Shown here: positions 1 through 5,859 of the stretch, piece by piece | Numbering within the stretch: the stretch's first letter is position 1 | How the letters are laid out: each line of letters starts with the position of its first letter | DNA from: Anaerolineaceae bacterium | Lineage (GTDB): Bacteria; Chloroflexota; Anaerolineae; Anaerolineales; Anaerolineaceae | Direction of reading: 5' to 3' | Assembly (NCBI GenBank): GCA_028714615.1 | Contig: JAQTMA010000048.1 | Coordinates: forward strand, 3,185 to 19,596 | DNA: 16,412 nucleotides | Position numbers and translations under genes: made by a program | The notes under the pieces: generated by a model | Database searches by the model: none | What the model was told of the DNA's origin: nothing | Seen by the model: the letters and a program-made list of their open reading frames with translations, nothing else

Positions 1-1128
1 CCCACTTCCATCCAAATTCGCACCATTCCAGCAATTATCGAAGGCCGTGATGTGTTAGGCCTGGCTCAAACAGGCACGGGCAAGACTGCCGCGTTTGTCC
101 TGCCAATATTACAACGACTGATGCATGGACCGCGCGGAAAATTGCGCGCATTAATTATTGCTCCAACCCGTGAACTTGCTGAACAAACACATAATGCGAT
201 CCGCCTGCTTGGCCGGCAAACTGGATTACGCAGCCTGACCATCTACGGCGGGGTAGGTGCGCAACCTCAGATCAAAGGCCTTCGGGCTGGTGTTGATATC
301 GTCGTTGCTTGCCCAGGACGCCTGATCGATCTGATGGGTCAAAAAGCGATCAGTTTACAGTCAATCGAAGTTCTGGTTCTGGATGAAGCCGATGAAATGT
401 TCGATATGGGTTTCCTACCTTCAATTCGGCGTGTCCTGGCAGCCTTACCAAAACAGAAACAAACCTTGCTATTTTCAGCGACAATGCCTGCAGAAATCCG
501 GAACCTAGCCAACGGATTAATGCGTGACCCGGTTTCTGTAGAGATCAATACATCTCGTCCGGTTGAAACAGTCAACCACGTCGCCTATGCAGTCGAACAG
601 ACCAGCAAAACAGAAATGCTGCTCGAGTTGCTGCGGTTAGCAGGCAACGGGAAAGTGCTTGTCTTTACCAGAACCAAGCATCGGGCGAAAAAACTCGCCG
701 AGCAGATTTCCCGCGAGGGAGTCTCGGCGGCTTCAATCCAGGGAAACCTTTCCCAGACCCGTCGCCAGGAAGCCATGGATAACTTTCGCAGTGGACGGGT
801 TCGCGTTCTGGTTGCAACCGATATTGCTGCCCGTGGGATTGACGTGTCTCAGATCGCCCAGGTGATCAACTACGACTTGCCCGATACGGCGGATGCGTAT
901 ACCCATCGGATTGGTCGAACAGGCCGGATGGCCAATCAAGGAACTGCTCTGTCGCTGGTTACCCAAGATGACGTAGTCATGTTGCGCACGATAGAGCGCC
1001 TTCTTGGTCGCCCACTAGAACGGAAACGGGTGGTAAGTATCGAACCTGCCGGGTTGACCCTGGAGAGGGCAACTGTTCCTGTACGGAATAACCGTCCACG
1101 ACCTTCCAGTGGTGTGCGGCGGTATTAA
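1..1128 (+). CDS. DEAD-box ATP-dependent RNA helicase, 5' end outside window
   Basis: This encodes the two-RecA-domain core of a DEAD-box helicase, which uses ATP to unwind short RNA duplexes in ribosome assembly or RNA turnover. The reading frame is open from base 1, so the true start lies upstream; the GTG at 52 is an internal Val of GRDVLGLAQTGTGKT. Visible motifs in order, by codon of the fragment: Q motif PTSIQ (1-5), Walker A AQTGTGKT (22-29), PTRELA (motif Ia), CPGR in place of the usual TPGR (Ib), DEAD at 128-131, SAT (III), VFTRTK (IV), ATDIAARGID (V) and HRIGRTGR (VI). The tail after motif VI is short, ends RPRPSSGVRRY, and has no extra RNA-binding domain, as in compact RhlE-like proteins. 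Probably only about 20-40 N-terminal residues are missing. Its TAA stop overlaps the stop of the convergent FmdB gene. The family is certain; the subfamily is an inference. Confidence 0.95.
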   Translation, partial: PTSIQIRTIPAIIEGRDVLGLAQTGTGKTAAFVLPILQRLMHGPRGKLRALIIAPTRELAEQTHNAIRLLGRQTGLRSLTIYGGVGAQPQIKGLRAGVDIVVACPGRLIDLMGQKAISLQSIEVLVLDEADEMFDMGFLPSIRRVLAALPKQKQTLLFSATMPAEIRNLANGLMRDPVSVEINTSRPVETVNHVAYAVEQTSKTEMLLELLRLAGNGKVLVFTRTKHRAKKLAEQISREGVSAASIQGNLSQTRRQEAMDNFRSGRVRVLVATDIAARGIDVSQIAQVINYDLPDTADAYTHRIGRTGRMANQGTALSLVTQDDVVMLRTIERLLGRPLERKRVVSIEPAGLTLERATVPVRNNRPRPSSGVRRY

Positions 1129-1352
1129 TGACTGCAGGAAGCACAAGAACCGCTGGCGCAACCGGAGCAGCCACCTGATGAAGCACTGCTGAGGTTCTTC
1201 GCACCACTAGACGTATAACAGATGGATACCTGGCGGGCGCTGTTCAAGCTCTGGCAACGTTTGCATGGAATGGGAGCGTCCGCTTCTTTCATCGAGCGAA
1301 GGGCATCGAAGCGAATGCCGCAATCCTGGCAGAAATACTCATAGATGGGCAT
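1125..1352 (-). CDS. FmdB-family zinc-ribbon protein
   Basis: A 75-residue protein that starts MPIYEYFCQDCG, the hallmark opening of the FmdB/CxxC_CXXC regulatory-protein family. One zinc ribbon is formed by CQDC (residues 8-11) and CKRC (30-33). The tail is Ser/Gly-rich with four or five further Cys (GCSGCASGSCASCSH), which is common in this family and may bind additional metal. The biochemical role of the family is not well established; some members were first noted near formamidase or amidase genes as possible regulators. The start is supported by GAGAGG about 7 nt upstream and by a good promoter at 1379-1407. It is convergent with the helicase gene, and the two TAA stops share the palindrome TTAA. 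Confidence 0.85.
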   Translation of the reverse strand: MPIYEYFCQDCGIRFDALRSMKEADAPIPCKRCQSLNSARQVSICYTSSGAKNLSSASSGGCSGCASGSCASCSH

Positions 1353-1378
1353 ACTAAACCTCTCTTGAACTGTGTGTG

Positions 1379-1407
1379 ATTTTACATGGCTTATCTCGGC
1401 GGGTCAA
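1379..1407 (-). promoter_or_regulatory. Promoter of the FmdB gene
   Basis: On the minus strand TTGACC (1407-1402), a 17-nt spacer and TAAAAT (1384-1379), with a TG directly before the -10 box. The predicted start of transcription is near 1372, giving a leader of about 20 nt with the SD sequence. Confidence 0.65.
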
Positions 1408-1416
1408 TGCTTGACC
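1402..1416. promoter_or_regulatory. Palindrome formed by two back-to-back -35 boxes
   Basis: GGTCAATGCTTGACC is a perfect inverted repeat: six-base arms and a 3-nt centre. The left arm is the -35 box of the FmdB promoter and the right arm is the -35 box of the promoter for the YbjN-like gene. Two polymerases could hardly bind at once. Whether a protein also binds the palindrome is inference. Confidence 0.55.
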
Positions 1417-1439
1417 GCTGGATTTGATTGGTACATAAT
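1411..1439 (+). promoter_or_regulatory. Promoter of the YbjN-like gene
   Basis: TTGACC (1411-1416), a 17-nt spacer and CATAAT (1434-1439). The predicted transcription start is near 1446, leaving about 45 nt before the ATG at 1490. Confidence 0.65.
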
Positions 1440-1489
1440 CACGCAGGGACGAGGGAGACCATGAATGTGCGTGGGAAGAGCTGGCTTCC

Positions 1490-1933
1490 ATGGAATTTCG
1501 GACAATGCCGCAACGGCAAACATACGAAAGAGTGTTTCCGTGGGTGAAAGAGCTTTTCGGCGCATTCGCCGTTCCGCGCCCGGAAACACCGGTTTTTGAC
1601 GTGACTATCGGCTCAGCGTTGGCTCAAATTGGGGTTTCTCCGTGGGGTGAAGATGATGCCACAGTGACAACCCGAGCTTATGTTGTCACGCAAGTGGAGC
1701 TTACTCCAGGCTTGATGCGCTTCTTATTGCGCGAAAACGACAAGATGCGATTTGGAGCTTTTGGGATCGATGCCGATGATAATATATTTTTCGAACACAC
1801 CATTGTTGGATCAACGTGCGACCAGGAAGAGCTAAGAGGCTCGGTAATGGCTGTGGTGGTTACTGCAGATCAATATATTCAAGTGATCATGGAACGTTGG
1901 GGAGGCCAAAATGCATTGGAACGTTTGCCTTAA
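1490..1933 (+). CDS. YbjN-like / type III secretion chaperone-fold protein
   Basis: A 147-residue soluble protein without signal peptide or membrane segment. Its pattern of alternating strands (a conserved-looking FGAFGIDADDNIFFEHTI core, then GSTCDQEELRGSVMAVVVTADQY) resembles the YbjN fold, which is shared with type III secretion chaperones. Members of that group are small dimeric proteins thought to help other proteins fold or act in stress, with no enzymatic activity known. The ATG at 1490 has GGGAAGAG about 12 nt upstream; the ATG at 1505 (MPQRQTYERV) is a possible alternative start. The frame upstream of 1490 meets a stop at 1436. It is divergent from FmdB through a shared promoter region and convergent with the membrane protein gene, with an 11-bp gap and no obvious terminator. 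Family assignment rests on pattern only. Confidence 0.7.
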   Translation: MEFRTMPQRQTYERVFPWVKELFGAFAVPRPETPVFDVTIGSALAQIGVSPWGEDDATVTTRAYVVTQVELTPGLMRFLLRENDKMRFGAFGIDADDNIFFEHTIVGSTCDQEELRGSVMAVVVTADQYIQVIMERWGGQNALERLP

Positions 1934-1944
1934 TCGGGGGTCCC

Positions 1945-3045
1945 TCAGTCAGTAAAACGGTTATTTAAAAACCGGCGGCGGTAATATAATACACACAACA
2001 AGAGAATAAACTGGATGATTGCCATAATGATCGTGGAGAATTGGTCAAAGTAGAACATCAATAAATTAACTGAGGAAATCGAGAGCAGTAATCCCAGATA
2101 ACTGAACGCTATACCCCTCCTGTCTTTTTGGAAGACCAGCAACACTGCTGAGATAATCTGGATTAATCCAACTGCAGATTGAAGACCCAGGCGAGCATTA
2201 AACCAGATAATATTACTCGAGGAGTTTAGCAAACCTGATTGGATCAGGTCTGCAAGGATGTTCATAAGGTGATCCGGGGCCTGGAGGTTGGTCACGACCA
2301 GGATCGGGTAGCGCAAAGTCCATAAGCCAAGCGCAAACAAACAACCAGCCAGGCCTAAACGCATCTCTTTGCGTTTGATCCATTGCTTTTCAATATTCAG
2401 GTACCACCCATATAACCGTTCAAAGGTCCCGGCCCGGTGCGGGACAAGGGTGAGCGAATCAACCGTGATAAAATCCTTTAGCTTGTTAATCAGGTGAGAG
2501 AAATCGGGATTATCGGAGGATTTTTCGATCTGACACAACTGTTTCAGAATGTGCTCCCGCTCAGGTGACGATAAATCTTGATCCAGGACTTCTTCAAGGT
2601 CATTCAGAACATGATATAACGCGGAACGGGTGCTATGTTGCCGTGGCTTCCGTAGTTCGAGATATAACAATACGGTGATGAGGAAGAAAGCATAGATAAT
2701 CGGAGCTGCTGCTGGATAAAAGTAGTCGTTCGTTCGGGTAATAAATTTACCGACCTCGTCGATAAACAAACCTACACCCGCACCCGCAAGCACCGCATCC
2801 AGCGCCAAAGCCCAACGATTAGCCCAAATGAGCGGGAATAATGCGGCCACAAAGAGAAGCAGCCCTCCCCAAAGTACATGGGCGATGTGTAGGGGACCCT
2901 TGCCAAGCTGAGGATATCCAGTGAGCTCAAGAAAGAGACGAGTTACCGAAACCGAGGTAGCGAACGACAAAAGGGTATATAGCACATAGCGGGCGGCTTC
3001 TTCTCTTTCCACCGGTTTGCGGATGTGAGGGAAGATGGATTGCAT
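1945..3045 (-). CDS. Polytopic membrane protein of unknown function
   Basis: I do not recognise a characterised family. The 366-residue protein has about eight predicted membrane helices: roughly 20-42, 53-74, 78-97, 110-131, then after a soluble stretch 229-251, 277-305, 311-331 and 334-355. The soluble stretch (about 132-226) between helices 4 and 5 is charged and helical, likely cytoplasmic. Helix 3 ends in the striking GVGLFIDEVGKF, with acidic residues at the membrane border that could bind a cation or a partner. The frame is open to an ATG at 3147, but that start lies upstream of the promoter found at 3097-3125. The ATG at 3045 is preceded by AAGGAG about 11 nt away and is preferred. 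It stands alone, divergent from the solute-binding lipoprotein. Confidence 0.8.
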   Translation of the reverse strand: MQSIFPHIRKPVEREEAARYVLYTLLSFATSVSVTRLFLELTGYPQLGKGPLHIAHVLWGGLLLFVAALFPLIWANRWALALDAVLAGAGVGLFIDEVGKFITRTNDYFYPAAAPIIYAFFLITVLLYLELRKPRQHSTRSALYHVLNDLEEVLDQDLSSPEREHILKQLCQIEKSSDNPDFSHLINKLKDFITVDSLTLVPHRAGTFERLYGWYLNIEKQWIKRKEMRLGLAGCLFALGLWTLRYPILVVTNLQAPDHLMNILADLIQSGLLNSSSNIIWFNARLGLQSAVGLIQIISAVLLVFQKDRRGIAFSYLGLLLSISSVNLLMFYFDQFSTIIMAIIQFILLLCVLYYRRRFLNNRFTD

Positions 3046-3096
3046 GAGGGTATCAGCTCCTTCAGTCTTTTTGCGGTATACCTGAAATCTGGGTGA

Positions 3097-3125
3097 AGTA
3101 TAGCATTCCGGTTGGAAGTGGACAA
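3097..3125 (-). promoter_or_regulatory. Promoter of the membrane protein gene
   Basis: On the minus strand TTGTCC (3125-3120), a 17-nt spacer ending in TGC and TATACT (3102-3097), an extended -10 promoter. Predicted transcription start is near 3090, so the coding start must be the ATG at 3045 and not the one at 3147. Confidence 0.65.
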
Positions 3126-3157
3126 GCAAGATAATTGCTTGAACCATTGTGGACTCC

Positions 3158-3186
3158 TTGACATCCTACACAAAGCATGTAATGAT
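3158..3186 (+). promoter_or_regulatory. Promoter of the solute-binding lipoprotein gene
   Basis: A perfect TTGACA (3158-3163), a 17-nt spacer and AATGAT (3181-3186) with an extended TGT before the -10. Transcription would start near 3193, about 28 nt before the GTG start codon. Confidence 0.6.
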
Positions 3187-3220
3187 CAAGCCGGAAGTTT
3201 ATTACCCACAGGATTATTGA

Positions 3221-4669
3221 GTGGCTAACTTTTCTCACCATATCCGAAAAAAGATCAACATTCCACCTAGAATTTACAAGTTCATCCTTGTTGGCCTGCT
3301 TGTGAGCATCGTGGGTTGCACTGGAAGAATTACGCCAGTCCCCTCTCAAAAATCCCTTCCTCCTACTCTGGAGGCGCCAATCAACACATCCACTCCCCCC
3401 ATTCAACCTACCCATATAGCGACGGTACGGCCTAGTTTGACACCAACACCATTACCGGCGGGGAAGGTCACAGTGTGGATGCCCCGAAGAATCCTGGATA
3501 TTATTCAGCAGCCAGAAGTTATCGCCGCGTTTTCACAATCCTTTCCAGGGATTGATGTTGATTGGGTAGCAATCGATCCCGCTGTGCAAGATAGCAGAAT
3601 GGCGCAAGGCATTGACGACTCACCAGACCTGATTTATCTGGAAGGGTCGCGGGTAGGGGAACTTGCTACGAAGGGCTATCTCAGCGACATTACCAGTTTC
3701 GCAGCCCCGGCTATTTTAGATTTTCCGAATGTTTTGCTCTCGAACGCTTCCTATGATGGGAAAACTTACGCAGTCCCACTGAATACTAATCCGGTGGTGA
3801 TGTATTACCGCAAAGACGTCTTTGCGAAAGCTGGTTTACCAACTGACCCAGAGCGAGTCGAAATGCTGCTATCTACCTGGGATACCTTACTGAGCGCTTG
3901 CCAGACGATCAAAGCCAAAGAAAACTTGCCCTGTTTCGACCTGTCCCGGACAACCAATAATGGGTTATTGTATGAGACAATGCTGGGAACGGCCGGTTTA
4001 GGTTATTACCGGCCAGATGGTGGACTTGGTATTGGAGATCCGCAGCAGGTCACTGTTCTTGAGGAAATGTCAAGGTTCTGGAAGGCAGGGGTGACTGGCA
4101 ATGAGCCAGAATGGTCACCCGCCTGGTTATCCCATCTATCCAGTGTTGACAACCCTGTCGCTCTCGTTTTTGGTCCGCCCTCCTTGGGTGAAGATTTGAG
4201 CACCTGGATCGCGCCTGAGCGAACCGGGGAGTGGGGAGTCTGCCTTACCCCAGCTTTTGATAGTCAACACCGCCTGGCAGGAGCGCAGGCCGGCGGATTC
4301 CTGGCGATCCCGGCGAAATCAAAGCATATAAGGGGTGCCTGGGTATTAGCAAATTATCTTTCATCTGGTACGATTGAAAGTCATATCCGGCTATGGACAG
4401 AGAACCAGCTTTTTCCAGCATTGCCAACTGCGTATGCTGATCCAGTGTTCCATTCAACGGCTCCTTATTTTAGCAGCCAGGTGGTTGGGGAAATCTACGC
4501 AAAGGCAGCGGGATCTGTCCCGGATGCCCTGGTCTATTCACCCGCATATGGATTAATTCATGCGGCAGTGGTGAAGGCCATCCGACGGACTGCCTTGGGG
4601 GTAAGCTCGCCTGGGGAAGCACTGCGACAAGCCTCCGAGGATGTTCAACAAATCCTCAATCAGCCATAA
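3221..4669 (+). CDS. ABC transporter extracellular solute-binding lipoprotein, family 1
   Basis: A 482-residue lipoprotein expected to capture a sugar or similar solute outside the membrane for an ABC importer. The N-terminus is a type II signal peptide: basic residues (HHIRKK), hydrophobic core (about 20-32) and lipobox IVGC with the lipidated Cys at 33. A Pro/Thr/Ser-rich linker (about 38-80) follows, then the binding domain starting at GKVTVWMPRR. Typical family features include the segment with DGKTYAVPLNTNP and VMYYRKDVFAKAGLPTDP. The GTG at 3221 is the start, because an in-frame TGA immediately precedes it (3218-3220); the SD is weak. No permease or ATPase gene lies next to it, so it either works with a transporter encoded elsewhere or acts as a sensor. 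The substrate cannot be read from the sequence. Confidence 0.9.
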   Translation: MANFSHHIRKKINIPPRIYKFILVGLLVSIVGCTGRITPVPSQKSLPPTLEAPINTSTPPIQPTHIATVRPSLTPTPLPAGKVTVWMPRRILDIIQQPEVIAAFSQSFPGIDVDWVAIDPAVQDSRMAQGIDDSPDLIYLEGSRVGELATKGYLSDITSFAAPAILDFPNVLLSNASYDGKTYAVPLNTNPVVMYYRKDVFAKAGLPTDPERVEMLLSTWDTLLSACQTIKAKENLPCFDLSRTTNNGLLYETMLGTAGLGYYRPDGGLGIGDPQQVTVLEEMSRFWKAGVTGNEPEWSPAWLSHLSSVDNPVALVFGPPSLGEDLSTWIAPERTGEWGVCLTPAFDSQHRLAGAQAGGFLAIPAKSKHIRGAWVLANYLSSGTIESHIRLWTENQLFPALPTAYADPVFHSTAPYFSSQVVGEIYAKAAGSVPDALVYSPAYGLIHAAVVKAIRRTALGVSSPGEALRQASEDVQQILNQP

Positions 4670-4688
4670 GAAGTTGTTGCGAAAAAAA

Positions 4689-4708
4689 CCAGGATCAAGC
4701 GATCCTGG
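4689..4708 (-). terminator. Rho-independent terminator of the 189-residue protein gene
   Basis: A perfect 8-bp stem CCAGGATC / GATCCTGG around a 4-nt loop, followed on the minus strand by seven T (complement of 4688-4682). It lies 27 nt after the stop of the leftward gene. In the rightward direction the run after the stem is only GTACTTCTT, so termination of the lipoprotein transcript would be weaker. Confidence 0.85.
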
Positions 4709-4735
4709 GTACTTCTTAAGGAACTCTACAACTTG

Positions 4736-5305
4736 TTAGCCGATACCGCTGATCTCCATGCGGCGGAGGAGCGTCGCCAACAACGATTTACCTTCCGCAG
4801 CGAGGACTAATGGTTGGTCCGAGGTCACTCCTCGAAAGAGGCGAGCGTTTTTCCGTAGATGGCGCATAAAGTTTGCCATATCGTAGCATTTTTGTTCCTG
4901 GCAGCGGTTCCGTAATAATTCAACTTCTACCTGGAATTGACCACTCCGCAGGGCGTTTTCTAACGCCATTAGTAATGCATGGTTCAACTCGGCTTTCACT
5001 TTGGTATTTTCATTCAGCCGGTAGATCGGTCGGACTTCACCCCCTTCGAGATGGAATAATCGTGAAAGCATTCCCAGTTCCAAACGATATTGATTGAAGA
5101 ATGCTTTTACGTCGATCGGTAGAACCAAATTGTTAATATTGGGATTTGATTGGATTGATTTCTGAGGCAAATCTGGCGTGGGTGCGCCATCCGAAGCAAG
5201 ACGGTTGGCGAGTAAAAGCTCAAAACATTTCTGGCGGTATTCTGTTGGCACAATATTGGCCATGTCTGCAATTTCTTTCAATTCCGCTGTGCTAATCATC
5301 GCCAT
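4736..5305 (-). CDS. Hypothetical protein, 189 residues
   Basis: I do not recognise this protein. It has no signal peptide and no membrane segment, and looks mostly helical. The N-terminal 35 residues (AELKEIADMANIVPTEYRQKCFELLL) look like a small helical domain. A low-complexity linker (about 38-58) separates it from a second domain that begins near LPIDVKAFFNQYRLELG and ends in a basic helix pair (MRHLRKNARLF, LLATLLRRMEI). A nucleic-acid-binding or regulatory role is conceivable but unproven. The start at 5305 has AAGGGAG 6 nt upstream. The gene is monocistronic, with its own promoter (5403-5430), two DnaA boxes just upstream of that promoter, and a strong terminator. Confidence 0.75.
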   Translation of the reverse strand: MAMISTAELKEIADMANIVPTEYRQKCFELLLANRLASDGAPTPDLPQKSIQSNPNINNLVLPIDVKAFFNQYRLELGMLSRLFHLEGGEVRPIYRLNENTKVKAELNHALLMALENALRSGQFQVEVELLRNRCQEQKCYDMANFMRHLRKNARLFRGVTSDQPLVLAAEGKSLLATLLRRMEISGIG

Positions 5306-5402
5306 ATTCGACTCCCTTCAAGTACAAACCAATCCAATCCAATATCACGGGTAATCCAATATTGATAAACGCGTACATCCATCTTCTCGCTTCGTATATG
5401 AG

Positions 5403-5430
5403 ATTATACGGCAAAACGCATCTATGCAAA
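5403..5430 (-). promoter_or_regulatory. Promoter of the 189-residue protein gene
   Basis: On the minus strand TTTGCA (5430-5425), a 16-nt spacer and a perfect TATAAT (5408-5403). The -35 is only a partial match. The predicted leader to the ATG at 5305 is about 90 nt. Confidence 0.5.
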
Positions 5431-5441
5431 AGGGTGATTGT

Positions 5442-5462
5442 TTGTCCACACGTTTATCCACA
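5442..5462 (+). promoter_or_regulatory. Two tandem DnaA boxes
   Basis: TTGTCCACA (5442-5450, one mismatch) and TTATCCACA (5454-5462, perfect match to TTATNCACA) lie in the same direction, with starts 12 bp apart. They end just upstream (in the leftward sense) of the -35 box at 5425-5430. The match is seen in the sequence; binding by DnaA is inferred. Confidence 0.5.
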
Positions 5463-5738
5463 AGGGATATATTGGAATAGCGAATATACATTTGGTACGT
5501 GCGTATCCCCGAAGGAATTATATTGACTTGGTATGGCATGCCAGCGATTAAGCTGCGCAATTGAGTAGATGGCTAGATATTCGCGAAATATTGGTTGCTT
5601 CGGAGAAGTATTCGGAGATATGTCGGTAAACGAAAATCCCATCCTCCCGAAGGAAAATGGGGTCGTCTTCGCGTTCTACCCGGATAACCTGGTTACATGC
5701 AACCGGACGGATAAAAAAGGTTGGCTAACGCAATGGAG

Positions 5739-5811
5739 TGGCGAGAGTGGGACTTGAACCCACGACCCAGGGATTATGATGCCCTTGCTCTGCCAACTGA
5801 GCTACCTCGCC
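5739..5811 (-). tRNA. tRNA-Met (anticodon CAT), elongator type likely
   Basis: A 73-nt cloverleaf read on the minus strand. The acceptor stem GGCGAGG / TCTCGCC has one G-U pair, the D arm is GCTC-AGTTGGCA-GAGC, the five-base variable loop is GGGTC, the T arm is GTGGG-TTCAAGT-CCCAC and the discriminator is A. No CCA is encoded. The anticodon arm reads AGGGC-ATCATAA-TCCCT with anticodon CAT. A C-U mismatch at 31-39 and A32 in place of the usual C are unusual. The overall shape (A-T closing pair, variable loop, no C1-A72 mismatch) excludes initiator tRNA. A CAT anticodon could also be Ile2 read after lysidine modification, but elongator Met fits better. On the minus strand a TTTTTT tract (complement of 5718-5713) lies about 20 nt past the 3' end and may aid termination. 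Confidence 0.9.
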
Positions 5812-5822
5812 GGAGAGCAAAA

Positions 5823-5851
5823 ATAATACTATAGGCCGGAAGTTTTGTCAA
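5823..5851 (-). promoter_or_regulatory. Promoter of the tRNA gene
   Basis: On the minus strand a perfect TTGACA (5851-5846), a 17-nt spacer and TATTAT (5828-5823). Transcription would start near 5816, just ahead of the mature tRNA 5' end at 5811. It lies in the 48-bp gap after the corA stop codon. Confidence 0.8.
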
Positions 5852-5859
5852 CGGGATGG

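Larger units (their letters stand above)
5306..5738. other. Long non-coding region with DnaA boxes and repeated heptamers
   Basis: About 430 bp between the 189-residue protein gene and the tRNA holds no convincing gene; the short open frames here lack SD sequences and overlap the promoter or the tRNA. It contains a leftward promoter, two tandem DnaA boxes (5442-5462) and four copies of CCAATAT or its complement (5339-5345, 5356-5362, 5469-5475, 5588-5594). It also has a direct repeat TTCGGAGA (5599-5606 and 5611-5618). The part from 5306 to about 5500 is AT-rich. Confidence 0.6.

Noticed and set aside
3046..3147. Earlier start (3147) for the membrane protein
   Set aside because: The extended -10 promoter at 3097-3125 would lie inside the coding region, and the ATG at 3045 has an SD sequence.
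5523..5551. Rightward promoter TTGACT-17-GATTAA
   Set aside because: The -10 matches at only three positions and no gene follows on the plus strand before the antisense tRNA.
5306..5738. Chromosomal replication origin
   Set aside because: Only two good DnaA boxes are present, with no dnaA, dnaN, gyrase or rpmH genes nearby and no clear unwinding element.
5345..5757. Three open frames of 62-71 codons in the region before the tRNA
   Set aside because: They lack SD sequences, have odd composition, and overlap the promoter, DnaA boxes or the tRNA.
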